64,000 nt of DNA from Phaseolus vulgaris. Taxonomy: Eukaryota; Streptophyta; Magnoliopsida; Fabales; Fabaceae. The stretch is taken from the NCBI RefSeq assembly GCF_000499845.2, contig NW_027174112.1, positions 91,988-155,987 on the forward strand. Reading direction: 5' to 3'. The notes below the pieces were generated by a model, which saw nothing but the letters and a program-made list of their open reading frames with translations, was not told the DNA's origin and did no database searches. The translations under genes and the position numbers were made by a program. This document shows positions 11,153 through 23,500 of this stretch, in pieces; position 1 is the first letter of the stretch, and every line of letters begins with the position of its first letter.

Positions 11153-12645
11153 TGTTGTCAATATGTGTTATATATATATATATATATATATTGAAGAGGA
11201 AAGCAAATCGTTGCAGTGCCATTCCGCAGAGTCATAGAGTCGTTGCAGATCGACGGACACCGCGAGATCTCCTCCGGTTTTTCCGGCAATCCGTTTCTCC
11301 ACTCGCTTTCTGTTTCAAGTTTGTGCCTTTGAGTTTGAAAGGGTTTTTGAAACGTTGCAAGACCTGTTCCACGGTCTTCCTTCTGATTGTGGTGGCCTTC
11401 CGCCATTTCCGGCACGTCTCCGGCGTCACCTCTGAACCGCCGGAACAGCTTTCTCCATATCCCCTTTTTCCGTGGGTTTTGAGCTTCTCTCCTTGCCTAT
11501 AAATAAGAGGCACGAGAATGCTCAAACACACAGGCTTCGGCACATCCTTCTCCTCTTCTTCTTCCTCACAGCACTCACGCCTCGGGAAACCATAATTTTT
11601 GTTCGTTTGTTATGCGAATCAAATAGATGTCATCAATAGAAGAAATGGACAAGGGCCGAAGCATTTAAAGTTCTTCTTATTAATCTTTGCAAAAGATGAG
11701 GCCCAAACCCAAAGCCCAAGCCCAAGAAAGCCCACTCCAATCAAAGAATCACTAGGAGCATGGCTAGATCTTTGGGGAGAGATTGCCAAATGAAATCTCT
11801 CTTTGTAATATCTCTTGTATTAAATAAGATAGGATAGCCTTAGGGAAGTGCCTAAAAAGGAAAATAAAATAAACTATACATGTAAAGGCACTTTTAGTCA
11901 CTAGTTACTTAGAAATGGCTAGGAAGGTCACCTTTTGGCCTAGTTAGGTACCTTTTGTTCATAGAAGGAACTAGAAGGAGTCTTTCCTTCCTTCCTTACC
12001 TAGAGGGCTGGTCATCTCCCACCTTATAAAAGGAGAGCCTTGCCTCATTGTAAAGAAGATTGAAATTGAGAGTAATGAAACTATAGTGAAATTTAGAGAA
12101 AGTTGTGAGCCTTGTCTCTTCTTCTCTTAGAAGTCTCATCTTGTGAGCTCTTGGGACTCTCAAGTGGCGGCACCACCACTCATCTTGGAAGCAACCACCC
12201 TCCAAGTGGCATGAAGATCATCCCTTGATCAACAACCTCATAAGTCTTTCTTTCCATCTCTTTTTTCTTCCCGTTTTGTGTTCTTGGTTGGCTCTTATTC
12301 TTTCTTTCGCTGCATCTTGTGCTTAGATGCTCTTCTATCATTCTTTGCACGTTATTCTTCCTATTTCCAGTGCAGTTTTGCTGTGTTCTTGCTGTTTCGC
12401 TACATAATGATTTCCAATTACATGTGCTAACCTTGTTGTTTGCAAGTTCTTCTACGGGTTTTGTTGCCTAGTTCATTCCAATTCAGTGAACTTGTTGCAT
12501 GTTGCAGTATTTCTGTTCTTGCCACTGTTTTTGTGTTGTTTCACCTGTTCTTGGGTTTTACTTGCTGTTTTAGAAGTTACCCATTCATTCTATATCCATA
12601 TCATATTATTGGAATCACATCAGTTTTAAAGCCTATCTTTCTACA
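11153..12645 (+). repeat. 5' LTR of copia element 2, with a nested insertion
   Basis: 11153-11607 and 12623-12645 match the 3' LTR. Relative to the 3' LTR it lacks about 210 bases after the word CACTCAC (near 11578), and the junction shares ACTCAC with the far end of the missing segment, as in deletion by microhomology. The 1015 bases from 11608 to 12622 are absent from the 3' LTR. A clear tRNA primer-binding site does not follow, so the leader may also have been lost. Confidence 0.85.
11608..12622 (+). mobile_element. Probable solo LTR nested in the 5' LTR of copia element 2
   Basis: This block begins TGTTATGC and ends CATCA. It is absent at the matching place in the 3' LTR (about 17825) and is flanked by GTTT on both sides. 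A TATA-like word, CTTATAAAAGG, at about 12022 is placed as in an LTR promoter. There is no coding capacity. The alternative is that both LTRs once held it and the 3' copy lost it through the GTTT microhomology. Confidence 0.6.
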
Positions 12646-12658
12646 ATCGTAAGGACTT

Positions 12659-15600
12659 ATGGCTGAAAATCCGAACAACAACGACAACACCACTACGGGA
12701 ACATCAAATGTTGCTTCCGCAACGCAAACCATTTTTGCGAAACCATTTCCGGACGTCTCCAAAATTGAAGTCTTCACCGGTCATAACTTCCGACGTTGGC
12801 AAGAACACGTGTCCACCCTATTGGACATGTACGGAGTTGCTCATGCACTTACGACTGCCAAACCCGACTCAACCACGGCTGCGACTGGATCCATGCGAAT
12901 AAGGTATGCCGTCACACTTTACTCAGTGTGTTATCTAACGATCTATTCGATGTTTATGCTTCTTATAAGAATGCGAAAGATATTTGGGATTCTCTTATCC
13001 TCAAATATACTGCCGAAGACATCATCAGACAAAGGTTCATAATTGCAAACTACTATCACTGGGAGATGATCGAAGGAAAAGACATCAAAATCCAAATAAA
13101 CGAATATCACAAGCTGATTGAAGATATCAAAACTGAAAGCATAAAATTGCCAGATGAATTCGTGTCCAAACTCTTGATCGAAAAGCTTTCGCAGTCTTGG
13201 ACGGATTACAAACAACAACTGAAGCACAGACAGAAACAGATGTCTCTATCAGATCTGATCACCCACATCATCATCGAAGACACAAACAGGAAGGAGTGCG
13301 CTGCTACAAAGGCCAAAGCTTTGTCTGCCAAAGCAAACGTGATAGAAGAAAAACCAGCTCCAAAAAGGTACGAGAAAAAATTTGATCACAAAAAGAAACC
13401 TAATAACAAATTCTCTCGTCCCAGTGGAACTAACCCCACTTTCAAGAAAAAAAGTTAATTGCTTTGTCTGTGGAAAGTCAGGCCATCATGCACCTCAGTG
13501 CAGACATAGGGCTAAAAATGACTATCCTCCTAAGGCAAATCTAAGGGGAAGATACTATTGTGGCAGTCGTTTCACAAGTAAACCTTGTGACAAATGTGAG
13601 CAAATGGGTGGTAGACTCTAAGGCTACCAGACACATCTGTGCAAACAGAAATGTGTTCACCTCCTACACAAGTGTGGGGGATGGAGAAGAACAAGTATAT
13701 CTCGGTGACTCCAGGACAACTCCTGTCCTAGGAAAAGGAAAAGTTCTTCTGAAGCTCACATCTGGTAAAACTCTAGCTTTGAATTATGTGCTACATGTGC
13801 TATCAATTAGAGTTAATTTGGTCTCTGTGGCATTACTAAGCAAAGTTGGGGTTAAAGTGTCATTTGAATCTGACAAGATTGTTATGACAAAAAACAATGT
13901 TTTTGTGGGAAAGGGATATTGTGATCAAGGCCTTTTTGTATTAAACATTTCTGAAATTATGAATGAATCTAAATCTTCTGCTTATATTGTTGACTCGTAT
14001 GATATATGCCATGCTAGATTAGGACATGTGAATTCTTCGTATGTTATAAAATTGCAACGACTAGGATTAATCAACATGCATGACAAACAATGTAGTAAAT
14101 GTTATGTATGCGTAGAATCTAAAATAACGAAGAAAACATGTTACTCTGTAGAACGTCAAACTGAAATTCTTGGTTTAATTCATACCGACCTTGCTGATTT
14201 AAAACAAACCATGTCTAGAGGTGGTAAAAATTATTTTGTAACTTTTATAGATGATTTTTCTAGATACACCAAAGTGTATTTAATTAAACATAAGGATGAA
14301 GCTTTTGACATGTTCTTAACTTATAAAGCGGAAGTAGAAAATCAACTGAATAAGAAAATTAAGAGAATTAGATCAGATAGAGGTGGTGAATATGTTTTAT
14401 TTAATGATTATTGTGTAAAAGAAGGTATTATTCATGAAGTAACCCCACCATATTCACCTGAGTCTAATGGAGTAGTTGAAAGGAAAAATAGGACTCTTAA
14501 AGAAATGATGAATGCCATGCTTATTAGTTCTAATGCTCCTGATAATTTATGGGGTGAATCTTTGCTTACTGCGTGTTTCTTGCAAAATAGGATACCACAT
14601 AGGAAAACTGGTAAAACACCCTATGAGTTGTGGAAAGGTTATCAACCTAATTTGAAATACCTAAGAGTGTGGGGGAGTTTAGCTAAAGTGATGTTACCTG
14701 ATCCTAAGAAAAGGAAAATAGGCTCTAAAACATCTGATTGTATGTTCTTAGGATATGCAGAACATAGCACTGCCTATAGGTTTCTAGTTCTTAATAGTGA
14801 TATAATTGAACGAAACACTATAGTAGAGACAAAAACGCTGAGTTCTTTGGACACATCTTTCCTCTAAAGAGTAGTGGTACATCTGAACAACCTATAGATA
14901 GTGTTAGTGATACCTTGAGTGAAGATGTTAGGAGAAGTAAAAGACAGAGAAAGGAAACATCTTTTGGAGATGACTTTTATACTTATCTAGTTGAGAATGA
15001 TCCAATAAGTTTTGTAGAAGCTGCTAGTGCTCCTGATGCTAAACATTGGGATAAGGCCATTAAAACTGAGCTTGATTCAATTGAGAAAAATAATACGTGG
15101 ACCTTAGTAGATCTGCCTAAAGGAGCAAAACCCATTGGTTGTAAGTGGATCTTTAAGAAGAAGTACCATCCTGATGGATCCATAGAGAAATATAAGGCAA
15201 GATTAGTAGCTAAAGGGTTTACTCAAAAACATAACATAGATTACTTTGATACTTTTGCACCTGTTACTAGGATTTCCTCTATCCGTGTATTGCTAGCCTT
15301 AGCATCTATCCATAAGTTAGTAATTCACCAAATGGATGTTAAAACAACTTTTCTGAATGGTGAATTAGAATAGGAAATTTATATGACTCAACCTGAAGGT
15401 TGTGTAGTCTCAGGTCAAAAAGAAAAGGTATGCAAACTTTTAAAATCTTTGTATGGTTTGAAACAAGCACCAAAACAATGGCATGAAAAACTTGATAATG
15501 TTTTACTTTGTGAAGGTTTTTCTACCAATGATGCTGATAAATGTGTGTATTCTAGATCTGAAAATGGTGAATATGTCATTATATGTTTGTATGTGGATGA

Positions 15601-16570
15601 CATGCTAATATTTGGTACATGCAATGATATAGTTGTTAAAACAAAATTATTTCTTGGATCTAAGTTTGAGATGAAAGACATGGGTGAAGCAAGCGTGATT
15701 CTAGGAGTTAAAATCATAAGGAAGGGAGATAGTATATTACTATCCCAAGAAAAATACACTGAGAAACTTCTAAAGAAGTTTGGTTACTATGACTTTAAGT
15801 CAGTGAGTACCCCTTATGATGCTAACTCTAAATTAAAGAAGAACAGAGGCGAATCTATTTCTCAAACTCAGTATGCCCAGATAATTGGGAGCTTATTGCA
15901 TTTAATGAGCTTTTCTAGACCAGATATTGCTTATGCAGTAGGTAGATTGAGTAGATACACTCAATGTCCTAGTCAGGATCATTGGGAAGCACTTGTGAGA
16001 CTCATGAAATACTTGAGAGGTACAATTGATTATGCCATTGAATATAGTGGATTTCCCGTTGTGCTAGAAGGGTACATTGATGCTAACTGGATCTCTGATT
16101 CAGATGAGACAAAATCCACTAGTGGTTATGTATTTACACTTGGGGGTGGTGCAGTTACATGGAGATCAGCCAGGCAAACTATTATTGCAAGATCAACAAT
16201 GGAATCTGAGTTTGTTGCTCTAGAAATGGCTGGTAGTGAAGATGAGTGGTTGAAAAACTTCTTAACAAACATTCCTTTAGGAATGAAACCAACCCCATCT
16301 GTATCAATGCATTGTGATTGCCAATCGGCAATAGCTATAGCTAAAAATAAAAGCTACAATGGAAAGAATAGACATATACAATTGAGACACAATTTGGTGA
16401 AACAGCTGTTAAAGAGTGGAACGATTTCTATTGACTATGTCAAGTCAGAACGGAATCTAGTAGATCCTCTGACAAAACCCCTAGGGAGAAAAATGATTTT
16501 AGAAACATCGAGGGAAATAGGACTTAAGCCACTTGCAAACAAACAAGTGATGGAAACCCAACCTTTGTGA
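12659..16570 (+). pseudogene. Broken gag-pol polyprotein of copia element 2
   Basis: Gag starts at ATG 12659, only 13 bases after the LTR, and shifts frame near 12900. It continues to a stop at 13456-13458 with a zinc knuckle (CFVCGKSGHHAPQC) in another frame near 13460-13505. The protease site reads VDSKAT where DSGA is normal, so the catalytic-loop Gly is lost (about 13612). Integrase follows, with an HHCC domain at about 14010-14115, then a frame break near 14850. Reverse transcriptase has an in-frame TAG at 15371-15373 and the YVDD motif near 15590. RNase H runs to the stop at 16570. At least three frameshifts and one nonsense change make it non-functional. Confidence 0.92.
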
Positions 16571-17158
16571 TTGGAGATCCCATGAATAAGGTTCATATGG
16601 GTAAAAACAAGTCACTTGTTAGTTCTGCTAGCACAGATATTGATTTAAAATCAATTTTGTCCATTCCTTTGGTGTGTGAGAAAGTGCTAGTTACTGCATT
16701 ATCGAGAGGATAAACTTTGTGGTTAAAATTCAGAGGTAAAAGAGTTTTTAATGATTTACAAAGTTTTAATGGTTTTCATATCCCTTATGGGTGGTGTATG
16801 ATTTGCACCATACACTTGATGAAATCACCTATATGAGTGACAAGTGGGGCCGCTTGCATGAGATCTTGGCAAGATCTCTATAGCACTCATGAATATCGGG
16901 CACGCGCATGGCCTAGTAGCGCAACACAACGATAACAACAAGTATTGTGAAGGTGTATTGTGATTGATAAACTTCTAATACATACTAAGTGTTTTGGTTC
17001 ATATAGCTTGCTATACCAATTACACTATGTATTAAGTTCATCAATCTAAGACTGGTTCATATAGCTTGTTATACCAGTTCTAATGCATTACATCTTAGAT
17101 AAACCCAGAATTTCCTTTTTTTTCTTCCTTTTTCTTTCTTCTGCAATATGTGGGGGAT
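16571..17158 (+). other. 3' untranslated tail of copia element 2 with paired hairpin repeats and polypurine tract
   Basis: There is no reading frame. A 25-base direct repeat (GGTTCATATAGCTTGCTATA and flank) occurs at 16995-17019 and 17053-17077. The first copy contains the perfect inverted repeat TATAGC-TT-GCTATA, and the second has one mismatch. TGTGGGGGAT at about 17149-17158 is the likely polypurine tract before the 3' LTR. Confidence 0.7.
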
Positions 17159-17845
17159 TGTTGTCAATATGTGTTATATATATATATTGAAGAAGAAAGC
17201 GAACCGTTGCAGTGCCATTCCGCAGAGTCGTAGAGTCGTTGCAGATCGACGGACACCGCGAGATCTCCTCCGGTTTTTCCGGCAATCCGTTTCTCCACTC
17301 GCTTTCTGTTTCAAGTTTGTGCCTTTGAGTTTGAAAGGGTTTTTGAAACGTTGCAAGACCTGTTCCACGATCTTCCTTCTGTTGTGGTGGCCTTCCGCCA
17401 TTTTCGGCGCGTCTCCGGCGTCACTTCCGAACCGCCGGAACAACTTTCTCCATATCCCCTTTTTCCGTGGGTTTTGAGCTTCTCTCCTTGCCTATAAATA
17501 AGAGGCACGAGAATGCTCAAACACACAGGCTTCGGCACATCCTTCTCCTCTTCTTCTTCCTCACAACACTCACCACCGTGCCTTCTTCTTCATTCTCCAA
17601 TTTTTTTCCCTTCTCATTTTCTCTCACCTCATTATCCTTTTATTATAATTTTTCTGGGTTCTTTTTGGGTTTCACTCTTTTAAAAAGAGAAACTTGCTAG
17701 TTCTGATCCTCGGAAATTACCGGAAAGTTCTTGTTGTATCCTGGGGGACTTGCGGAATACACCGCGGATAAGTCCTTACGGATAGTGATTACTCACGCCT
17801 CGGGAAACCATAATTTTTGTTCGTTTTAAAGCCTATCTTTCTACA
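17159..17845 (+). repeat. 3' LTR of copia element 2 (687 bp)
   Basis: Begins TGTTGTCAATATG and ends CTTTCTACA, like the 5' LTR. A TATA-like word, CCTATAAATAAG, lies near 17491 and is also present in the 5' copy near 11496. It holds about 210 bases (17575-17790) missing from the 5' LTR and lacks the nested block. Confidence 0.9.
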
Positions 17846-17913
17846 ACAGGTGTATGGCTTCGACTTTTCAAATGAGCAAACAATAATGCTAGGATAAAAT
17901 CATTAAAAAGAGT

Positions 17914-18207
17914 ATGACGAAATTAAATATATTACAGGTTAATAGTGTATGGCAACTTGGTAGGCCTCGAGCGGAGGACGAAGAAGATGATGAAGAGGAT
18001 CAATTGGCAGAACAAGATGTTCAAGGTGCTAAACCTCAGCCAGCATTTTCCAGTCAAACCGAAATTTTAACCCAAATTTGGACGGGGATGCAAGACATGA
18101 AAGAAAGTATGAGGAACTGTTAATACCCGTATTGACAGGATTGATCAAAGGATGAAGCAAATTTAGGATACTCTGAATGACATTCATCGTCATCAAAGCC
18201 ATTGATT
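17914..18207 (+). pseudogene. Remnant of a plant transposon protein C-terminus
   Basis: The first 69 codons read an acidic, Gln-rich segment. After a one-base shift near 18110 the frame continues with a heptad-like stretch (NTRIDRIDQRMKQI), then TAG, a short tail and a final TGA. The acidic linker, coiled-coil end and His-rich tail resemble the end of 'putative plant transposon protein' gag-like proteins. This identification rests on general resemblance only. Confidence 0.35.
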
Positions 18208-19047
18208 ATCTTATCAGTATGTTATTGTCATTATTATTTTTATTTGTATTTTTCATGTTGAATATTATTATTGTTATTTTTATTGTTTTTGTTATTTTTC
18301 ATCTGATAAATTCTTATTTAATATTAAGCTTTTGATAGTTTTCATGGTAACTTTTATTTGAATTTTATATTATCTTTTAATTTATAATTAAAACTTTCAA
18401 TTATTTTAATTAATTAAATTATGTACAAAATTAATAATTTTTTATTTTTTACTTTTTTATACACACGAACAAAACTATATTTCATTATTATATATAACTT
18501 AATATAATACAAATTAAATAATATAATATAAATTATTTTAATTAACTGAAATGTTTTTTAAATTAATTAATATTTCATTTTGCTATATTTTTATGTAAGG
18601 ATAAATTTTTATATACATATTTAAATTTATATTTTATTTTTTTATTTATTTGAATTCTACATTATTTTATTCTTTAATTTATAATTAAAATTTTAAATTA
18701 TTTTAATTAAATAAAATGTGCACAAAATTAATTATCATTTATTTCTCTTTTTATATATACAAGTATAAATTTGTAATCTTATAATTTACACAACAATAAA
18801 TAATTTAAAATATTCTTACAATCATGACATCACTCACATATTTCAATAAACTTTATTGAAACATCCATTCTAACATGAACTCAATTTTTTTCACAATTTA
18901 TTTACACTTTCTTCACAGCCTCATCTTTCCCTATCCCCACCTAATACAAGCAAAATATTAATGAATTTGACTAAATATAGGCTACGTCATTGGCAACCAG
19001 TGTGTTCATATATGTGTTGTAAACCATGTCACAATCATACAACGAGC
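18208..19047. other. AT-rich intergenic stretch, nothing identified
   Basis: Long runs of A and T with no open frame worth reporting and no recognisable repeat ends. Confidence 0.6.
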
Positions 19048-19055
19048 TATAAATA
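19048..19055 (+). promoter_or_regulatory. TATA box of small gene copy 2
   Basis: TATAAATA, the best TATA match among the three copies, lies 51 bases before the ATG at 19107. Confidence 0.6.
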
Positions 19056-19106
19056 CAGACGGCCATGTATCAATCCATAAAAGTCCTCGCTGGCAGAGAT
19101 GGCAGG

Positions 19107-19553
19107 ATGGCAGGTGGTGATAATGGTCGGAGACGTGTTTCCGGCGATGAGACGAAGAATGAGGTGATTTTTTTTATTTTATTTTTTACAATTCAATGTT
19201 TCTTCTCTGTAGAAAAAGAATTCAAAAAAGTATTTTACAATACGTTTCTTAGCGTGATTTATAGTATTAATAACTTTAAATTTAACTTTTAAACAATAAC
19301 TTTAAATAATAACTTTAAATTTAACTTTTAATCTTATAAAATCTGTGTTTATGTATATAAAGTGAGGCTTCTTTTCACTTGTACTTGTATATTTTGAAAT
19401 GTAGTTACCTAATTTGATTATTTCTAGTCGAGTAAATTTTTGACATATTTTTCAATGAAGAAGACAGGAAAAATTGAAAGGTGCAGCCGCAACAAATGGA
19501 CAGTGAAAAAGATATTTGCATGGGTGTGGAGGTGGAACAAGAAGAAGAAGTAA
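19107..19553 (+). CDS. Small basic two-exon protein, copy 2 (48 aa, unknown function)
   Basis: Exon 1 is 19107-19163 (19 codons, MAGGDNGRRRVSGDETKN then Glu). The intron is 19164-19463 (phase 0, GT...AG). Exon 2 is 19464-19553 (29 codons and TAA), starting TGKIERCSRNKW and ending in a run of lysines. An in-frame ATG at 19065 would add 14 residues, but the 19107 start matches the other copies. The tail is shorter than in copies 1 and 3 because the stop comes earlier. It lies about 1 kb from the 3' end of GLYR1 and is transcribed towards it. Function unknown; the conserved parts are the GRR of exon 1 and the K-W-x-V-K core of exon 2. Confidence 0.6.
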
Positions 19554-20570
19554 AGGTCCAACATAACGAATAATTATAAGCTGGAGTCGAATAATATGTC
19601 ATGCTATATTGTGATTGTTACTTCTTTGAATTTGGATTATTATGTAAACCGTCTATAAATATAATCTCACTATTTGGATTATGAAATTCTGGAATCATTA
19701 CCGGAATAAAATTTATAGTTGAAAAATATGATTTTTTTTTTAAACCTTAAAATGAATTCAGAACTCAACAATTACTTAAACTCGCTTCTATCATGTAACA
19801 CCTTAAAAAATTAATTACTTATTATAGTAAATAAGATTTAAATTATTTGAATATTTTATTTGAAATTAATTTTAATTTGAAAGAAACAAAACATAAAAAA
19901 AATAAAAAAAATACAGCTTAACATTTGAAAAATTATAACATACTTGAGATAACTGATGACCAAACCATCATTCCCAGGCATCTACCCTTGTTCTACCATG
20001 AATGGACAAAAGCTATTGAAGATGATCACGATTTCCTAAGTACAAAATTCAATGATGACCTAGTACAAGTCTTTTATGGATTCAAAAATTTGCAAATTTT
20101 CTATTAAGGCATTTTGTTCAAGCAGAGAGTAGATAATGTTTGCAGTAATTTTGGCATGATTGAAATATGTTTGAGTTTGAGTAGTGTTTGTTAAAATGAG
20201 TTAGTTGTGAATGAGTTAGGGTTGAGTAGTAGAGAAAATTCTTTATACAGAAAAAGATAAAGATAAAGAAAGCTTAATCAAAGCATACGTTTGATGGCAG
20301 CTAGTAGTGACTCATACCCCAAAATTAAAGATGAATAGGAAAAAAAGTGTTGATATAAACATTAATGTCAGTGAACAGTTGCAATGAGTTGAACTAAACT
20401 TGTTTTCACACATTAAGGCTTATTCGTGCAATGATGTCAAAATTTTAAAAGGTTCATTCATTTCAATTAGATTCTATAATAATAACCAATGGTCAAACAG
20501 ATATTTCATAGATGGTTCACGTCACACTGTTGACCAGATAGTGGCTTAATCACTTCAGAAAGTTATCCAG
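19554..20570. other. Intergenic region between small gene copy 2 and GLYR1
   Basis: No gene. Blocks are shared with 1476-2381 and 7782-7960 (the duplicated block). One stretch can be read as a 60-residue frame at 19925-20107, but there is no match in the paralogous block, so I do not call it. The GLYR1 3' untranslated region should lie at its right end. Confidence 0.6.
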
Positions 20571-23500
20571 TCAAGATGAATGATCAGGAGCTTTGTAAGT
20601 CTCATGAACTGCTGAAAAATCAAGATCTCCCAACCCCATGCTTCTGGCCTTCTTGAAAGCCTACAAAAGCAGGGTTTTTTAGTACCTTATGAAACTTCCA
20701 TGATAGTCATTAAATTAAACATTAAAGCATAACAGAGAAAATAAAAGGGTTCCATCATTTTTCTGTAAAGAAACAAATGAAGCCAATTCAGTAATTTGAG
20801 CACCACTCCTGATATGCAGTGAACTTGCAGTCATGTGAACTAAAGAAGTAGCTAAAGATCCGCAAAATGAAAATATTTGAAAAATAGTTTTACCTCATTT
20901 GCTGCAGCTGCTATTGGCATTGATACAGCATTTTCATCTCCAAGAGCAAGAGCTAACCTCATGTCCTTCTGCTGGTGCTTCAGCGGAAAAGCTGGGGAGT
21001 AACTATTTTGGAGCATTGTAGGTCCTTTCAATTTAAACATGCCGTTACTTATGGCACCAAGATCCTGCACACAAAAATTTCCCAATTATTGTTTAAAATA
21101 GCACTAAAAAATTTAGCAATAAGAGTCTCAGTGGTTGAAATCAATTACCAGCACATCAAGAAGAGTTGCAGGGTTCAAACCACTTCTTTCAGCTAGTGTG
21201 AGTCCCTCAGAGAAAGCATTCATCATACTGCAACGGGGAATAACTAAGTTACAGAACAAGCAGAAAATATGAACATGCAATCCATTTGGCTTGCAGCCAA
21301 AGAAGGAATACTAATAATAGTACAATGTGGATGATTATTTCTTTCTAGCATAAAATACTGCAATCACCCTACCCACTCCCAAATTAAAAATGATAGAGGG
21401 AGTAAAAGGGGGAAGAAAATATTACCTGCCCATTACCATGTTAACAACAAGTTTCATTTTTGCACCATTTCCAACCTCACCCAAAAAGAAAGACTTCTTC
21501 CCCAGTATGTCAAATGCTGGAAGTGCTTCATCATACAATGCCTGCATGTCAAAAGAATCAACAACTTTAATGTACAGAAAGATGAGCTATGCATATTTAT
21601 GCTCTTTTATTTCCCTCAATATGGAGCAGCTCATAACAATGAATCTTAATGAGACCACTTGCACACATACTTGAATATGAGGAAATGTGAATATTGTTTT
21701 TAGAAAATTCAGAGTATAATTTATACAGCTTTGAACAATGTTAGAATTATAGACATCACCGCAAATACAAAAAGCTTGACCAATCAATCCGAATCAAAGA
21801 ATAAATCTAATTAAACCTGAACAAAAGAAAATAACGCACAAACTGCATATTTTACATGTCACAGCTCCCAACACACACGATATCAACAAAGCCTAACGTC
21901 AAAACTACATACCCAACTTCAACAGACATCTGACAACATAGTAAGTAATGTTTTTTCTCTTTCTCTTTTAGTTTTTGGCTTGGCTCAATGGGAAGTCTGA
22001 TTTCTAGGTGATTCACATGTTCTACGAAGGGAGGGCTCATATGATGAAGAAGGTATGAAACATTTAATTTAAAAAAATTCTATCAGGACATTCCCAGCTA
22101 GCAAATACATGGACTAACCTTCATAATAAATTTATAAAAGGTTAAATATGATGGTTGCTCCTTCATTAAACTTGTATCAATACTATAGAACATACACATT
22201 TCTCGAAATAGACGACTATTTCCAATGGCCAGCAGAACACTTAAAATACCAGTGGGAGAGAGAAAATGGCCAAAAGATAAAAAGCATACCAGTGTCCTAC
22301 TAGCATCAAATGGTGAGACAACTTGTTTTACTTTTTACCCTCCATCTAAATTGCTGCAATAATTGCAAGGGGTTCCAACCCATCAAAGTAATATTCTTAT
22401 TTTAATCGTACATATGTTACATAAGATGAACATAGGGACTACCTTGTGATCTGGAACAGGAAGTCACCGTCACTGGTTCAAAACCTTGAAACAGTCTCTT
22501 TGATGGGGTAAAACTGCATTGGTAACCCTTTATATCTTACATAAATTGAGGGCATCGGACACATCTCTCTCTCAACCTAGCTAGCTTCTCCATTTTTCTC
22601 TCTTCATAATAACTTCATTTTAAGTTAGGCTACTAACCTTCATGAAAAAGGATGTTTTACCCATCTTAAGGTGAAGTATGTATAAATGATAATTCAAGTG
22701 TACCAAACATTTTTCTTTGCTTAGGACATTTTAAATTGACTGCAAGGACTCTGCCATTATATTTTCAAGCTTTCTAGCGGAAAGTTCTGACTTCTGTCAG
22801 TTGCTAGTCTAGATAACAATAACCAATAGATGTTTCCATAATTTGTAGATATTACCTTTACATTTTTGTCATCTGATGGCATTTTACAACACTAAAGATT
22901 GCTTAAATAGCTCAAACATACATCAATTTATTTTGTTTTGGGAACTCAACAGAATACTTTAGGAGACCACTGATCATTAAAATCCATTAATTAAAAGTTT
23001 TTTAGGGCATTAACGGGTTGCTGATATATCTTATACATGCTATACTCTGAAAACTTCCAGTCATGCAAACATGTCATATGATGGAGAGAAGAGGCATCTG
23101 AATGTTTCAACTCCTTCGCATAGTTAAAGGCACATCAATAATTTGTTGCATAACATTTAGAAATACCTTGTCCCCAGCAGCAAGTACGACTAGTTGACCA
23201 TCTTCTGCAGGCTTCTTGCTACCCGAAACAGGAGCTTCAAGGAAGTCACCACCTTTAGCTTTGATTGCCTGTGGAAATCAGGTCTGTAAATGCCAACTTG
23301 CCTATGGATTTCTTTCCATTCGAAAGGTTGAGTAGGTAAAATGTGTAGTATGAACTAGCAGAGATAGTAAACTACAGTAACCTATAAGCCATGCATATAG
23401 CACAAGGATAAAGAGAACAAGCATAAATCCCCAGTACTGATGATTTCCCAGCTAATTGAACTTCCTTTATACAGGAAATTTTAATGGCCAAATACCAAAT

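Larger units (their letters stand above)
11153..17845 (+). mobile_element. Ty1/copia LTR retrotransposon 2 (defective, with nested insertion)
   Basis: Bounded by TG at 11153 and CA at 17845, with the direct duplication ACAGG at 11148-11152 and 17846-17850. Order: long 5' LTR 11153-12645, broken gag-pol 12659-16570, a non-coding tail, a polypurine tract ending near 17157, and 3' LTR 17159-17845. The two LTRs share their first 430 bases and last 40 bases but differ greatly between, through one deletion and one insertion. The polyprotein belongs to a different copia lineage from element 1. Confidence 0.93.

Noticed and set aside
11158..11543. Overlapping open frames on both strands in the copia element 2 LTR, repeated at 17148-17538
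   Set aside because: They lie in LTR sequence and appear in both LTRs; no family match.
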